Shown: piece by piece, positions 1-11,989 of the stretch
Layout of the letters: each line of letters starts with the position of its first letter
Position numbering within the stretch: the stretch's first letter is position 1
From: Cololabis saira
Taxonomy: Eukaryota > Chordata > Actinopteri > Beloniformes > Belonidae
DNA: 64,000 nucleotides
Assembly: GCF_033807715.1 (NCBI RefSeq)
Contig: NC_084590.1
Span: 4,273,577-4,337,576 of the forward strand
Reading direction: 5' to 3'
Made by a program: the position numbers and the translations under genes
Notes under the pieces: generated by a model
What the model was told of the DNA's origin: nothing
The model's input: only the letters and a program-made list of their open reading frames with translations
Database searches by the model: none

Positions 1-2030
1 TTTTTATATTTATTTATTTATTTCTTCATTTTGATTTCTTTTTCATTTTACCTTTTTGTTTTCTCTAAAAGTTTGTGTTCAGTATTGTACGAGTGGGTGT
101 TTTTCACTGCTTCTTTCAACTCCTCACCTACGTTACATCCAAAAACTGGACTTTGAAATAAAAGGAGAAAAAAAAGAAAAGCAAAACTAGGCAAGACTGC
201 TAAATGAACACCCCATTCTCCTTTTATTTGGACTTTGTGGGTCACCCCTGTTTTTTTTCCTGCTGATTCCTGTCGGTGCCCCATCACTGCGACCAAACCC
301 TGCAACACATACCGGTGTGCTGTAAAAAAAGAAAAAACAGCCCACTCTTGAAACTCCAATAGTAAGTCCCGAACAAGAAAACATCACCGGCTATTGTCAA
401 AGACTTGAATAGCTTTACAGAGAAAAGAAAAGGAGCTGAGGGTTGTTTATGTGCTGACCTGGCACTTTAGGAAGCGGCATTCAGACGACGTGAGAGAAAC
501 TGGACGTGTCCTTATTTATTCAGAAGCTCCTCAGACCTCTTGCCGATCAAGGCTCTGCCATACTGACACTTAACCTTTTTCACAGTACAGTTCTGAAGGC
601 CAGAGGAAACATTTTCACGTGGACTATATTTGTTTTGTTTTGGTTTCAGAAGTTCCACCAAACCCGAGGAAATCCGCCTTTAAAAGGCAAAAAACCAGTT
701 AAACCCTCAATGGATTGCAAACCCTTTATTGAAAATGAAAATGAACTTGAAATGTTGAGATGAAGTCTACCTTCTAAAAGTCCTCTGTTGGGTTCTAAAC
801 GGGACTTAGAACAGTCAACTGTTTACGTAACCTATTTAATTCAGGAGTCCAGAAGTCTTGACAACCATGTTTTAGAACCTCTTGATTCACATAAAAATGT
901 TCCAAGCAACCAACCAAACTTTTGTATTGATTTCATTTATATTGTATGGAGATGAAAACACATTTGCTGAGGTTGTGGTTCACTGTGCTAGTTTGTACAA
1001 GATGTTGTTTACAGAAAAGGAAAAAAAAACTGCTAAAAACACAAGTAAAGTAGATATTTGCCAAATTTAAAAAGATAGCACAAATGCTGTTAAAGTGCTA
1101 GGCACCATTATCACAGTATGTATTGAAACCAACTAAGTGTTCAAAGGAGCAATTGACTTCTAATTGTTTTTTTAGTCTGCTGATGATGCATTCATAAAAT
1201 TGTTAATATAACATATTTAGGTTTTATTTTTGTGTCTTCAAAGAAGAAAAATCCAAACTATTAAAAACTGATGGTCAAATTTGCAGCGATTAGCTGCTAC
1301 ATCTCTTTGAATTTCAAGCCCTCATGGTATGTCTTTTATTGTTTCAATAAACCTAAACTTATGTGACCTCCCTTGCATATTAGACCATTCACTGTATAAA
1401 TTCAACATGTTGAGAAAATGTGTTTCTAATAAAACTAGAAAAACATATGTAATAACATATGTATTTTTGAACATATTTCCTTTAGAGCAGCTATCCTACA
1501 CTTGTTATATTGGATTATATTTTAAAGCTGTGCAGCCGTGGATCTCTGGGCTTTGAAAAATACTGTTAAGGCATTATTCTGACATAATTCTGACATTTTT
1601 GCCTGCATTTAAGTTCGCTTGTCGGGTGAAATAATTGGCCGTAGGAAACACAGTTAAAGGCAAACATTTGTTAGCTTTGATCAGTGGGATTTCAAAACAA
1701 TAAGTGAAACTGAAACAGGAGTTTGGTGAAAAGATGCAAATGAGAAAATAATGAGTTAGAGTTAAAATGTACCTTTTGTCAGAGTTGCAAAGAGATGTGA
1801 CACAGCCCAGCCTTGCAGTGTGATTTTGGGATGCGATATTTCACTTTTTTACTCTCCCCTACATTATTTCACCAGTATCTGAACAGTTCATAGAAAAAAC
1901 GGAGAAAAATGCCTGCACAAAAAAATAAATAAATGTTTCTGTAGATTTCCCTTTCCTCCCAGCTGGGGAGGCATGTATTGGCTGGGCTGGCTGCAGCCGA
2001 CACAAGGGGGAGTGAAGTCACAACTTACTG
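1..2030. other. AT-rich stretch without recognised gene
   Basis: I see no convincing gene. The open frames are short, AT-driven and lack recognisable domains. Poly-T/poly-A runs near the start could be retroposon debris, but no ends are identifiable. Confidence 0.5.
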
Positions 2031-2403
2031 TACAGGACTGTCTCAGAAAATTAGAATATTGTGATAAAGTTATTTATTTTCTGTAATGCAATTAAAAAAA
2101 AACAAAAATGTCGTACATTCTGGATTCATTACAAATCAACTGAAATATTTCAAGCCTTTTATTATTTTAATATTGCTGATTATGGCTTACAGTTTAAGAT
2201 AAAGATTCCCAGAATATTCAAATTTTTTGAGATAGGATATTTGAGTTTTCTTAAGCTGTAAGCCATGATCACCAATATTAAAATAATAAAAGGCTTGCAA
2301 TATTTCAGTTGATTTGTAATGAATCCAGAATGTATGACATTTTTGCATTACAGAAAATAAAGGACTTTATCACAATATTCTAATTTTCTGAGACAGTCCT
2401 GTA
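2031..2403. mobile_element. Palindromic TA-flanked MITE, copy 1 (complete)
   Basis: The element runs 2033-2401 between TA dinucleotides (2031-2032 and 2402-2403). It starts CAGGACTGTCTCAG and ends with the exact reverse complement. The two halves are near-complementary over most of their length, so one strand could fold into a long hairpin. It has no coding capacity. TA target and long inverted repeats fit a Tc1/mariner-type non-autonomous element; the superfamily is inferred. Further copies lie at 4456-4747 and 8698-9062. Confidence 0.85.
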
Positions 2404-3440
2404 TGCTGATTCTGAATCTTCTCCCAGCTGCTTTGGCACCAGCCATACATTCTTCCATTCACTTAGTGGAGGTTGTCAAGTAAGTATTTGCAGTTAGCTG
2501 TGCAGCTGTGAAGGACAATGATGGAATTGCTGTGACCGCCGCTCTCCTGCTTGTTATGCTTTTAGTAGTCCACTCCAATGTTGTTATTATTCCTTGTAGC
2601 TTTCGGTTGTTGCAGTGGACTGTGGTTGTTGGAAGGGAATTCCCCTAACTTATTTTAGAAAACATAGCCTAAATAATAATCAAAATGCTCAAATATTGCG
2701 GTGTGATATTTTTGCGGGAAAGGATGAAAAAATAATTCTTGTTAGGGGAGTCAAATGGGTGGTAGGATTGCAGCGTGAGTCTGTGGAAACCCTTTATCTC
2801 CCTAACCCCGTGCATGAAGTTAGGTCCATATGCAATCCCAATTTTCTCCCCAGCATCCAGACTGTAATCCACCATGAATTAATCATGGTCTTGAGGGTTA
2901 ACCAAGCTTGGGGAGGTGGAGTTGAGGGTGGAAGGTGGATGGAAGGATATAGGTCTCTGTTGAGCCTGCGGGCTTACTCCACACCCCCCATCCCTCGCAT
3001 GGTAACACCATGAACCGGCGACTGAACGCCCCCAGGGGCTTGGCTCTTTAAATTCAAATCTCCTATTGATCGCTCATCAGCTGTTGGTGCAAACTAACCT
3101 TGTAGGCTCACACTGACAAAATAAAACAAGCCGTAGAGGCACCGAATAGGGTTTGAATTACATTTTAAATCTCTTGAATAGTCCAAACACCCAGTGAGAA
3201 GGAAAATATGTGCAAACATCTGATGAGAGGGGCGTACTGGGGATAGATGCTTAGAAGAAGGAGGGGGAGAAAGTACAAAATGGTTTACTTTAGGGTACAA
3301 CTGGGGCCAAAATACTGAGCCAGCAAGACGATCAGGCCAAGCAGGCGAACAGCAAGATAACTGCATTAAACTGAGAGAATAGTGTTTCTATTTTTATAGT
3401 CTGCCCATGTGAGAAGCATTTGACTCCAAGTTTTAAAGAC
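2404..3440. other. No recognised gene
   Basis: A 132-codon plus-strand frame at 2615-3013 is the only long one. It shows no domain or composition typical of protein, so I do not call it. No repeat ends were recognised. Confidence 0.45.
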
Positions 3441-3545
3441 AAGGCAAGTTTATTTGTACAGCAAAATTCAAAACAAGGTAATTCAAAGTGCTTTACATCA
3501 ACATTAAAAGCGGCAAGACACAATTAAACAGTAAATAACAAATAC
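3441..3545 (-). mobile_element. LINE 3'-end remnant
   Basis: The motif AAGGCAAGTTTATTTGTACA followed by a 'caaggtaattcaaagtgctttaca' -like stretch is, from general knowledge, a common fish LINE 3'-terminal sequence seen here in reverse orientation. No coding part is attached. Confidence 0.5.
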
Positions 3546-4135
3546 AATGAAATAAAATGATAAGAAAAGAGGTAAAATAATAAGAAGCACCAGTTGTTAA
3601 AAAGTAAGGGCAGTAGAGTACAGCAGGTACATCTCATTCTTACAATGGCAAGAATTACGTTTCTGTACGGTCAAAACGTACAAAGACCGGGTCAAATACA
3701 GTATTACAAAAGTAATCTGTAACAATTCATACGGTGAATTAAATCAATTTCACAATTAAATGCAGGCTGTCTCAGCTGGAAGTGTATCATCTCCTCAGTG
3801 TACACTGGTGTAGACTCTCAGTCATCCAGATCACGGTGACTTATCCAGAAGTATTGATATCTTCTGATACCTTTTTAGATGGAGGTTGAAACATCTTCAA
3901 GAACCAAGAAAAGAACTCAAGCTGAATTGATTGGAGCCTTTGAGGCTCTCTCTTCAGAGCGAACGTAGCGTGAGCAGACAAGTCCACGGCACACACCTTT
4001 GTTTCTCCTGTAACAGACAACACATGAAGATGGAAGCCAACTTCATGGCTAGAATTTAGAAAACACCATTCATCAAAGGAGCAGGTTGGTTGATCCCTGG
4101 GCCACGTGTCCCTGGCCACACACCCGGTGGGTGGT
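3546..4135. other. No recognised gene
   Basis: Unique-looking AT-rich DNA. The long minus-strand frame here (to 4446) is largely a translation of the neighbouring minisatellite and is not called. Confidence 0.45.
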
Positions 4136-4279
4136 CTGATACACATGTACCACACATGTACCAGCTGATAAACATGTACCAGCCTGATACACATGTACCA
4201 GCCTGATACACATGTACCTGATACACATGTACCAGATACACATGTACCAGCCTGATACACATGTACCAGCCTGATAAAC
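4136..4279. repeat. Minisatellite, 19 bp unit with shorter variants
   Basis: Tandem copies of a unit like CCTGATACACATGTACCAG, with partial units lacking the 'cctg' or 'cagc' part. About eight units are visible. It is open in all three minus-strand frames, which explains three overlapping repetitive frames. Confidence 0.9.
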
Positions 4280-4455
4280 TGACCTCTGCTGACCGGCCGC
4301 TCGTCTGCCACATCGTGCTCTTTGCACTTCCTCATCCTCCAAGAAACACAATCCAAATTAAATGTTGGAAAGAATTTTCCAGCAAATAATGCTTCCTTAT
4401 CTAAACAGATAAATAAATCACCAAAAATGTAACCTTTGCCCTCCATTTATTAATA

Positions 4456-4747
4456 CAGGACTGTCTCAGAAAATTAGAATATTGTGATAAAGTTCTTTAT
4501 TTTCTGTAATGCAATTAAAAAAAACAAAAATGTCATACATTCTGGATTCATTACAAATCAACTGAAATATTGCAAGCCTTTTATTATTTTAATATTGCTG
4601 ATTATGGTTTACAGTTTAAGATTAAGATTATTCAGAATATTCTAATATTTTGAGATAGGATATTTGAGTTTTCTTAAGCTGTAAACCATGATCAGCAATA
4701 TTAAAATAATAAAAGGCTTGCAATATTTCAGTTGATTTGTAATGAAT
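4456..4747. mobile_element. Palindromic MITE, copy 2 (3' truncated)
   Basis: Starts CAGGACTGTCTCAG after TA at 4454-4455 and follows copy 1 through the central dyad. It stops at 'gatttgtaatgaat', so about 80 bp of the right arm are missing. The break joins unrelated sequence. Confidence 0.85.
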
Positions 4748-6557
4748 TGTGCAATTTCTGCTTTTTATGAAATAAAGGAAAAAATGGTCAGAACAGTCAG
4801 CCTACTGAAACGCTAGAATATTGCCTTTAAATGAGGTTCGATATAAACTGTGTTTGGTTGCCATTGTTTCTGTAGCCAGAAATCTTACTGATTAGGAAAT
4901 AAAAGTTAAATCATATGGCCCTGTTACTCTGAAATAAAACATTTTCTTAAAAGCTTGGAAAGAACAATTGTTGTATTGGAGCTTGGGCCATAGCAATAGG
5001 AATGTTGAGTTAATGATGTGATGTTTATTCTCTCAAAGTAGAAACAGTCAATTATTAACATGACCTGTTTGATCCATATGTACATCAGAACTGCTTTGAG
5101 CATTTCCATCAGCCCCTTTGTGCGTCAACAGTTTTTCAAAATAGACATATCCACCTCAAATGGTTTCATAATGTTGTTCTTTCCTTCCAGTGCACATCAA
5201 AATAATGCTGACGTTGGACTCTCCTTTAAATGATCCGATCAGATAACAAGAGTGCGAATAACAAGGAGATAACAGACGTGTGTCTGTCTCTGCAAACAAA
5301 CCAAGGTCTTTTTAACTTTCTATATGTACAACAAGTGGATTAAAAATGAGTGTTTGTCCAGAAATATCTGTGGATTCACTGCTACGTTGACATAAGTCTG
5401 CACACAGTACTGTTCATGGTCCCTGCTTTTAACAATAGCCTGTTTATTATAAATATATAGATACCCATCCAGATCTATGGGAGCCAAGGCCGTGAACTGT
5501 CCCCTTTTTCTGGACAGTAATTACACACACTCATGACAATAGCAGTTATAAGATGAAGATTCCTGTAAAAACAGTACTTTTTACACACTTTTTAAACACA
5601 TACAAATTTAATTTTCCTTGGTTTGTCTGAGGGGATCCTATACTATCATTTGTGTGGAATAACATTTATCAGTTTTGTCAAAGGATTAAAACAGACATTT
5701 TTTTGACATTGCTCCATTGTCCCCTTTGCTAACATTCATTTCCATTTTGCTGCAAACACATATTTCATTTTAACTCAAAACTGCTTTGATTCACATTCTG
5801 TGTTCCCTAACAAAAGTTTACACTTCTTACCATCCAATAAGAGAGTTAACTGTGGAATGCTCCTTTAACGTTCGCTAATCTTTTGCCTCTCAGCAATGAC
5901 TTGCTCTCTCCCTTTGTGCTTCTTGTGCCTGTACTATTTTTGTTTTTAGCCTGTACTTTAGTTGTTTTTTTTTTTCCGTTTCTGCATTGTGCAAACTTTC
6001 ATTCCTTCTTGAACTGACCTTCCTCACCTGAAACACAACTGAGCAGTTTCTGATTCAACTCATGATTCTTTGGTTCCAGAAGTGCTGTCACTTTGAAAAA
6101 TACAGCAGATTCCTATCATAAATCTTTATATTTCAAAACTTTGCTTGCTGAATATTGGGGATGAACACTGGTTTTAAATGATTTTTTAAGTCTGGTTTTA
6201 ACTGGTTCAAAGTCGGGCATTGCTCTTGGATTTCTTGAGCCATTTTTGGCAGATTAAGCTGCTGATTATCATTCAGGACTCATGTTTACTGTTCACTGTT
6301 AGTACATTCAGTAGGCTATTTTAGTAAGTTAGGAGAATGGAGCACTGATCCTGATGTAGTTACAGCTGCACTAATGAGACTCTTCATTTCTTTGCATTTC
6401 AGGCCAATGTAATTATTTATTTTTTGGTGAATTGAGAAAGTCTGTGGGAGTAATGGGGAACTTGATGGTGTGTAGCTTGTGTTCATGAATGTGCAAGTGT
6501 TATTATCTTGTGTGAAGTCCTGTCCTCCTCCTTCATGAGCTGTTAGCTCGGGGGACA
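4748..6557. other. No recognised gene
   Basis: AT-rich, many stops in all frames. No repeat ends, microsatellites or conserved-looking exons recognised. Confidence 0.5.
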
Positions 6558-6562
6558 CATGG

Positions 6563-7752
6563 ACTACGTTTACATGCAGTCAAAATTTGGATTAAGGTCA
6601 ATATTCCGGTTACTGAAACATTCGGAATAATCTGTTTACATGCGTGAGCAAACTTATTTCCGCTTCTTCTTCCTGTATCCAAATCCAAAATAACAACAAT
6701 AACAGCAGCACGGCGGATAATCGGACCCGCTGGTACCGTTGTGTTTCTTGGTCCTGTAGTTCTCCTTTTCCAGCCTTGATCTGGTCTGGCGTTCCTACAA
6801 ATGCTGCTTCGCGCAACTTTTCCCTCACCTTTTTTTTTTTTTTTTTATCCCCGATTTTTCTGCCATTTCATCACCCAGTGCTCCTACCTAAGTCAGTCCT
6901 GGGCATTGCCATCCTCTACCAACCCCAGGAGGGCCCTGCACTGAGCTCAGGTCTCCTCCTTTCTTGAGGAGTGAGCAGGCCGCATCTTTTCACCAGACAG
7001 GGTGGGGATTCTCCGGCCGGACGTAGCGCGTGGAAGGATCACGTTATTCCAGCCGGATCCTCCCCACCCCATCTGTTCCCCGGTTGGCCGTATAGGGGGC
7101 AGTATAGCCCAGGACTGTTGCATGTTTTTGTGAGGGTAGAGAACATTAACTACCCAAGGGAACACGGGGAGAACATGCAAACTCCACACAGAAAGATCCT
7201 TTCACCAACCCCACCCAGGGTGTGGTGCTGAAGTCATGGGGGAACTAACACGCACTTCAGCGCCCACAGCGTCCCCGGCGGGAATCAAACCCAGGACCTT
7301 CTTGCTGTGAGACGGCTGCACTACCTGCTGCACCACCGTGCCCCCTTTTCTCTCACCTTCTTGTAAATCTTCTATCCCGGTACTTTCTACCGTCTACAAA
7401 TGCAGAAATGTTCATATCCTTCATTACATTTATGAAGTGATTAGTCTCCTCCTGGTCTTGGTTTCTCCGTGTTTAGAAGAACTTCCTGGACTCAAAATAC
7501 CAGGATTCCTTGTGAACAGAGCATGAGCAGAAAACAACTTCCTGTTCCGTTTGATGGGGAAATTCCGTTTGGTGTTTACATGACCCAATATTCAGGTTTT
7601 AAAAGGAGTAACCCAGGGGTCATTTTCAGGTTTTTAAAAACCGGAATATGAGCAAATTACAGTTATTCAAAGGGGTTATTGGTGTTTACATGGCCGTGCG
7701 TAACCGGTTATTGCTAATATTCCGGTTAGAAATGGGTTATTGTAAACGTAGT
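6563..7752. mobile_element. Unclassified TIR transposon with 5 bp target duplication
   Basis: The left end ACTACGTTTACA and right end TGTAAACGTAGT are perfect inverted repeats. CATGG flanks both sides (6558-6562 and 7753-7757). Subterminal motifs such as GTTTACATG and AATATTCCGGTT recur near both ends. A minus-strand frame (6610-6828) contains a stretch ending in TPDQIKAGKGELQ that resembles the Myb/SANT-like DNA-binding module of some transposon proteins; this is a weak resemblance. A SINE is inserted inside. The 5 bp duplication does not by itself fix a superfamily. Confidence 0.75.
6830..7345 (-). mobile_element. tRNA-derived SINE, minus-strand copy
   Basis: Read on the minus strand it starts GGGGGCACGGTGGTGCAGCA, has a tRNA-like B box, a body shared with the plus copy at 45950-46478, and ends in a poly-A (seen as T-run around 6830-6847). 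It sits inside the TIR transposon at 6563-7752, so it is the younger insertion. Confidence 0.85.
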
Positions 7753-7757
7753 CATGG

Positions 7758-8336
7758 ATACTGATCTCTGGTCCTTTGTGTGCTGGGAAACAATCCCATT
7801 CATTCTGTCTTGTGCAGTTGCTACTTTCTGCCTGTTCACAACATATGTAAATGTCACACTAAAAGAACCCAAGGACAGGATTTGGTTCACTACATTAACC
7901 CAAAGAGATTGTCATTATTTGTGACCTACACACTACGTATACCCCACCTGATTAAAGACATTCTACAGTGTCAACTTCCCACCATGATAGAACATTTTGG
8001 GTGGGTCAGATGGTTGGGCTATCACCCTGACAGTGGGATAAGGAATTATTCGTGTGAATTGAGGCCAGGGGCGATTTGTGTGTTCAAGCCTCAGCCCGGC
8101 TTGGCTGGATAGAGGGGACACGGCTACAGAGACGCTGCGGAATGACCTCGAGAGCAACTTACCACCGGCAGCCTACAAGTGTGTCTGAACTGAATGTTCC
8201 TCCTGAACATTGTGCAGGTCTGATGCAGAGAGGGAAAGTGCTGGCTTCAAGTCACTGCTACAGAAGGAGTTTCAACCAGCAATTAACTGCAAGGGTTCAC
8301 TTAATTAGATGAAGATCAGATCACATTTCATAGCAC
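7758..8336. other. No recognised gene
   Basis: Several 60-110 codon frames overlap on both strands, none with a recognisable motif. No repeat ends seen. Confidence 0.45.
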
Positions 8337-8411
8337 AAGATAAGATAAGATAATGATCTATTGTCATTTTATTAGAGACACAACGGAATTTGTTTGGTAA
8401 CTCCCAGACAA
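8337..8411 (-). mobile_element. LINE 3'-tail remnant (TTATC)n
   Basis: Three GATAA units followed by 'tctattgtcattttattagagacacaacg' form a typical fish LINE 3' tail in reverse orientation. It leads directly into the (GATA)n tract, which may have grown from it. Confidence 0.5.
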
Positions 8412-8564
<153 letters not shown>

Positions 8565-8565
<1 letters not shown>

Positions 8566-8644
8566 TAAATACAGAGTAGTACAATATATTCAAAATGTCT
8601 AAGTACATAACATCAGTAATATCAATAATAATGCAGAGTAAAAG

Positions 8645-8648
<4 letters not shown>
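8565..8648. repeat. Direct duplication, unit A (84 bp)
   Basis: From 'ttaaatacagagtagtac' to 'aaaaggaat'. It is repeated with only a few substitutions at 9170-9254. Both copies follow a GATA tract, so the tract and its flank were duplicated together. Confidence 0.9.

Positions 8649-8694
<46 letters not shown>
8649..8694. repeat. (AT)n microsatellite
   Basis: Uninterrupted AT dinucleotides immediately left of the third MITE copy. Confidence 0.95.
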
Positions 8695-8697
<3 letters not shown>

Positions 8698-9062
8698 GGA
8701 CTGTCTCAGAAAATTTGAATATTGTGATAAAGTTCTTTATTTTCTGTAATGCAATTAAAAAAACAAAAATGTCCTACATTCTGGATTCATTACAAATCAA
8801 CTGAAATATTACAAGACTTTTATTACTTTAATATTGCTGATTATGGTTTACAGTTTAAGATTAAGATTCCCAGAATATTCTAATTTTTTGAAATAGGATA
8901 TTTCAGTTTTCTTAAACTGTAAACCATAATCAGCAATATTAAAATAATAAAAGGCTTGCAATATTTCAGTTGATTTGTAATGAATCCAGAATGTATGACA
9001 TTTTTGCATTACAGAAAATAAAGGACTTTATCACAATATTCTAATTTTCTGAGACAGTCCTG
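8698..9062. mobile_element. Palindromic MITE, copy 3 (near complete)
   Basis: Both ends (GGACTGTCTCAG and CTGAGACAGTCCTG) and the central dyad are present; the left CA is missing. It is inserted in an AT-repeat, as expected for a TA-targeting element. It lies between the two copies of the 84 bp duplication. Confidence 0.88.
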
Positions 9063-9064
9063 TG

Positions 9065-9254
<190 letters not shown>

Positions 9255-10788
9255 TATTTTTTTAGATGAATTAATGGTTTTTTTTTTTTTTTGCAAAATC
9301 ATGCAAAAAACAAACAAACAAAAGGCACTCAACATTATTGATAAAGCATTAGCCCAAGCCCAAACTAGGAAGTTCATCTCAGAGCCCTTAACATACGTAG
9401 AAGCAGAGAGAAAAAAACTGCGCTATACAGTATGCACTGTGCAGGTTGTTAGACCAGTAATGATACATCAAATGCAGGGGAAGAACATTGTGGAGGAGAG
9501 CATACAAAGTTGAAATAGTGCTTCTCACATTACCTATTCAAAACAGGATTGAGGCAACTTCATTGCACTTTGCCATTCTGATTATAATGTACAGAGGTAG
9601 GGATGACGTTGATGTGCCCATGAGCAGCAGAGGTAGTTAGAGCCAAATGGATGTGCGTTAAAGGGACAGCTGGCATGGTGAATCATGCTGTCTAACCAAG
9701 GATGCTGTTTTCACTTAGCTGATTCCATGATGCCAGCTTGCTGTTTGAAAGCACACACTGATGGCACTGCTTCGGGTCTGTTAGTGTGTAGGAATTCCAG
9801 AATGGGAGCAGCTTAACAATGACATCTTTTTTGTGCTGACATGGAATGACTGGTTGGTGAAAAAGATTATAACATTCAGAAATGTCATGTAAGTGAAAAG
9901 TGAGCAGGGTTGAGGAGAGTTGCCAGTGGAATCGTGAGAAGTCTTGCAGCTGTAGTACTACGGCATCTTTACGCTGTGGAGCACAGTTGAGTGCTTAGCA
10001 TGTTAATGAAAAGATGAGGTCTCTCACTACCTCCTGATCTGAGGTAGAAGTTCCCAGCCATTTCACAGGGCTTATTCAAGGCTGGATTGTTTCACCTTTG
10101 ATAGATCTAGGCATTCTATTTGTACGGCACAGAGACAGAATGAATGGGGAAACTGACTATACAGCAGAAGTGTTCTGAAAGGGAGTGGTGGGACGGCACA
10201 ACCTTCTCCACCAGATGCCAGAGTTGGTGTCACTCTTCTGATTCCGCAATGTTGAAATGTCACTTGTACATACAGGGGATTTATGCCGTCTTTGTTTTGA
10301 GAATGTGTGAACAGACAAAGGTTAACAACATAAAGCAACATAATGACTGAGTCATTTTTGTGACATTAAAAATGGTTTTCTTTGTGGAAAGGAGATGTGA
10401 GAAACCAAATAAGAGTGTTCTACCTTACTTTCATGGCATTTCGGTTTAATTGCTCGGATTTTTCAGTACAATGCTTCAAAGTGGGTTTGGACGGATGCTG
10501 TGGCTCACCAAACAGTTCATATATGCAGAGCTGTATGCAGCCAGTTTCAATTTAACTGAACATATTGAACCTCTTTAGTCGCAACCATAGCATAAAAAAC
10601 TAGATACAAAATTCCCTGGAAATTTTGGAGTGCCACAGGACTACTGCCGGATGATTGCGATTTTGATGACATTCTAGATAGAGGATTGTGTGTGTTTCCT
10701 TGAAGAGTTCATGCACACCTATGGACATACATGTTGTGTGTGTGTGTGTGTGAGAGATAAATAGAGTGAGTGTGTGTCTGTGTTTGAG
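9255..10788. other. No recognised gene
   Basis: No domain-bearing frame. A short (GT)n lies near 10735-10752. The 68-89 codon frames near 10.1-10.35 kb overlap on opposite strands and look fortuitous. Confidence 0.45.
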
Positions 10789-11043
10789 TGCTCTCAGCAT
10801 AACAGCTCAATGGACAGACACACGGGATGTAGAGAGAGACCGAACAGCTGACTGTAACGATAAAATATAATAAAGAAACGTCTCGTGATGTACAGCGTTG
10901 TACAGTGATATAAACCACATTATATCACATTACTGTTCCCGCTGTATTTTTAAACCATGGATGTAAACACTGTGGTTCAGTCAGCTGTTCGGTCTCTCTC
11001 TACATCCCGTGTGTCTGTCCATTGAGCTGTTACGCTGAGAGCG
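10789..11043. repeat. Fold-back: 65 bp inverted repeat with 125 bp loop
   Basis: The left arm (about 10789-10853) contains GCTCAATGGACAGACACACG. The right arm (about 10978-11043) is its reverse complement with only one or two mismatches. The spacer is unrelated AT-rich sequence. No target duplication or transposon terminus was identified, so it may be a MITE or a local inverted duplication. Confidence 0.9.
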
Positions 11044-11081
11044 CCCCCTGCAGGTTTGGTAACCGGTTATGAAGCGTTTTT

Positions 11082-11330
11082 CTTTTGAAGATGGTTTCTT
11101 GTTTTATATCGTTTTGTGCTTTGCGTCGTTTCTCTATTTGCAGAGCGTTTGATGATGCTGCATTTGTCTTTGTTTTTTGCAGCAGGTTTTTTCATTTGCA
11201 CCACGTTCCTCTTTTTGTACCTCGTTTTGAGTTTGTGAATTTGAATCGTTTCTGTACTTGAAGCCGTTTTCCTTAACTGAGACGCATTAGGCCGTTGCAG
11301 AGCGTTTGGCCCTTGTCGCCCACCGTAAGT
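11082..11330. repeat. Degenerate ~20 bp periodic repeat
   Basis: A loose unit of the form CGTTTnnnnnnTTTGnan recurs about ten times, for example 'tcgtttctctatttgcagag' and 'atcgtttctgtacttgaagc'. Spacing drifts between 17 and 26 bp, as in an old minisatellite. It is open on the minus strand (11067-11402) only because of its composition. Confidence 0.6.
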
Positions 11331-11989
11331 AATAATCAGGTGGACAAAATTCATGAATAACATGAAGATAAAACAATATGATGCAGTTAAGTGTATGATC
11401 ACAAAAACATGTCAAGAATTACATTTTGAGAGAATTGAAGCCTTACAATGCAGAACAAAAGAATAGAGAAGTCTGGGTCAATCTACAATGTTTTGTCATA
11501 CCAAGAGCCTCTCATTAAAATATCAAAAACTGAACTTTTATTGTGAAGTAATATTTTAGTTAATATAAATTTGTCCGTCTATGTGTCGTGTGTGTGTGCG
11601 TGTGTATCATATTTAGCCAATCACAGACAAGAGTCTCAATTTCTGCCCAGAGACAAATGACAGCTCTCCCTGTGGACGGAAACGTAGAATGGAGCAGTGA
11701 GTCAGCTCACAGGACCTGCGGTGGCGAGGGTGATATGAGAACCTGCCTGGTATTGCTGTCAGAAAACCCCAGATTTTGGCTTCTGACAAGGTCTCAAATC
11801 ACTCCGATTTGTGAGAAAACCATAGCTCCTAGCCAAAAACCAAAAACAACGTAAGAGACACAGAAACCGGCAGATTCTGACAATCCTAATTTTATTCAGA
11901 TATTCCTTAAAATGAGTGAGTAAGCTCACTGTGAAGACAGAGTGAGATTCTTTTGAAGAAAACGTTTGATTACATTGCAGTCATTGGGG
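11331..11989. other. No recognised gene
   Basis: Contains a short (GT)n near 11586-11605 and no identifiable coding or repeat boundary. Confidence 0.4.

Noticed and set aside
2615..3013. 132-codon open frame
   Set aside because: No motif, ordinary composition and an overlapping antisense frame; no splice or conservation evidence available.
4136..4279. CRISPR-like array
   Set aside because: Direct tandem units without unique spacers in a eukaryotic context; it is a minisatellite.
3841..4446. 201-codon minus-strand frame
   Set aside because: Half of it is the 19 bp minisatellite, which is open in all three minus frames.
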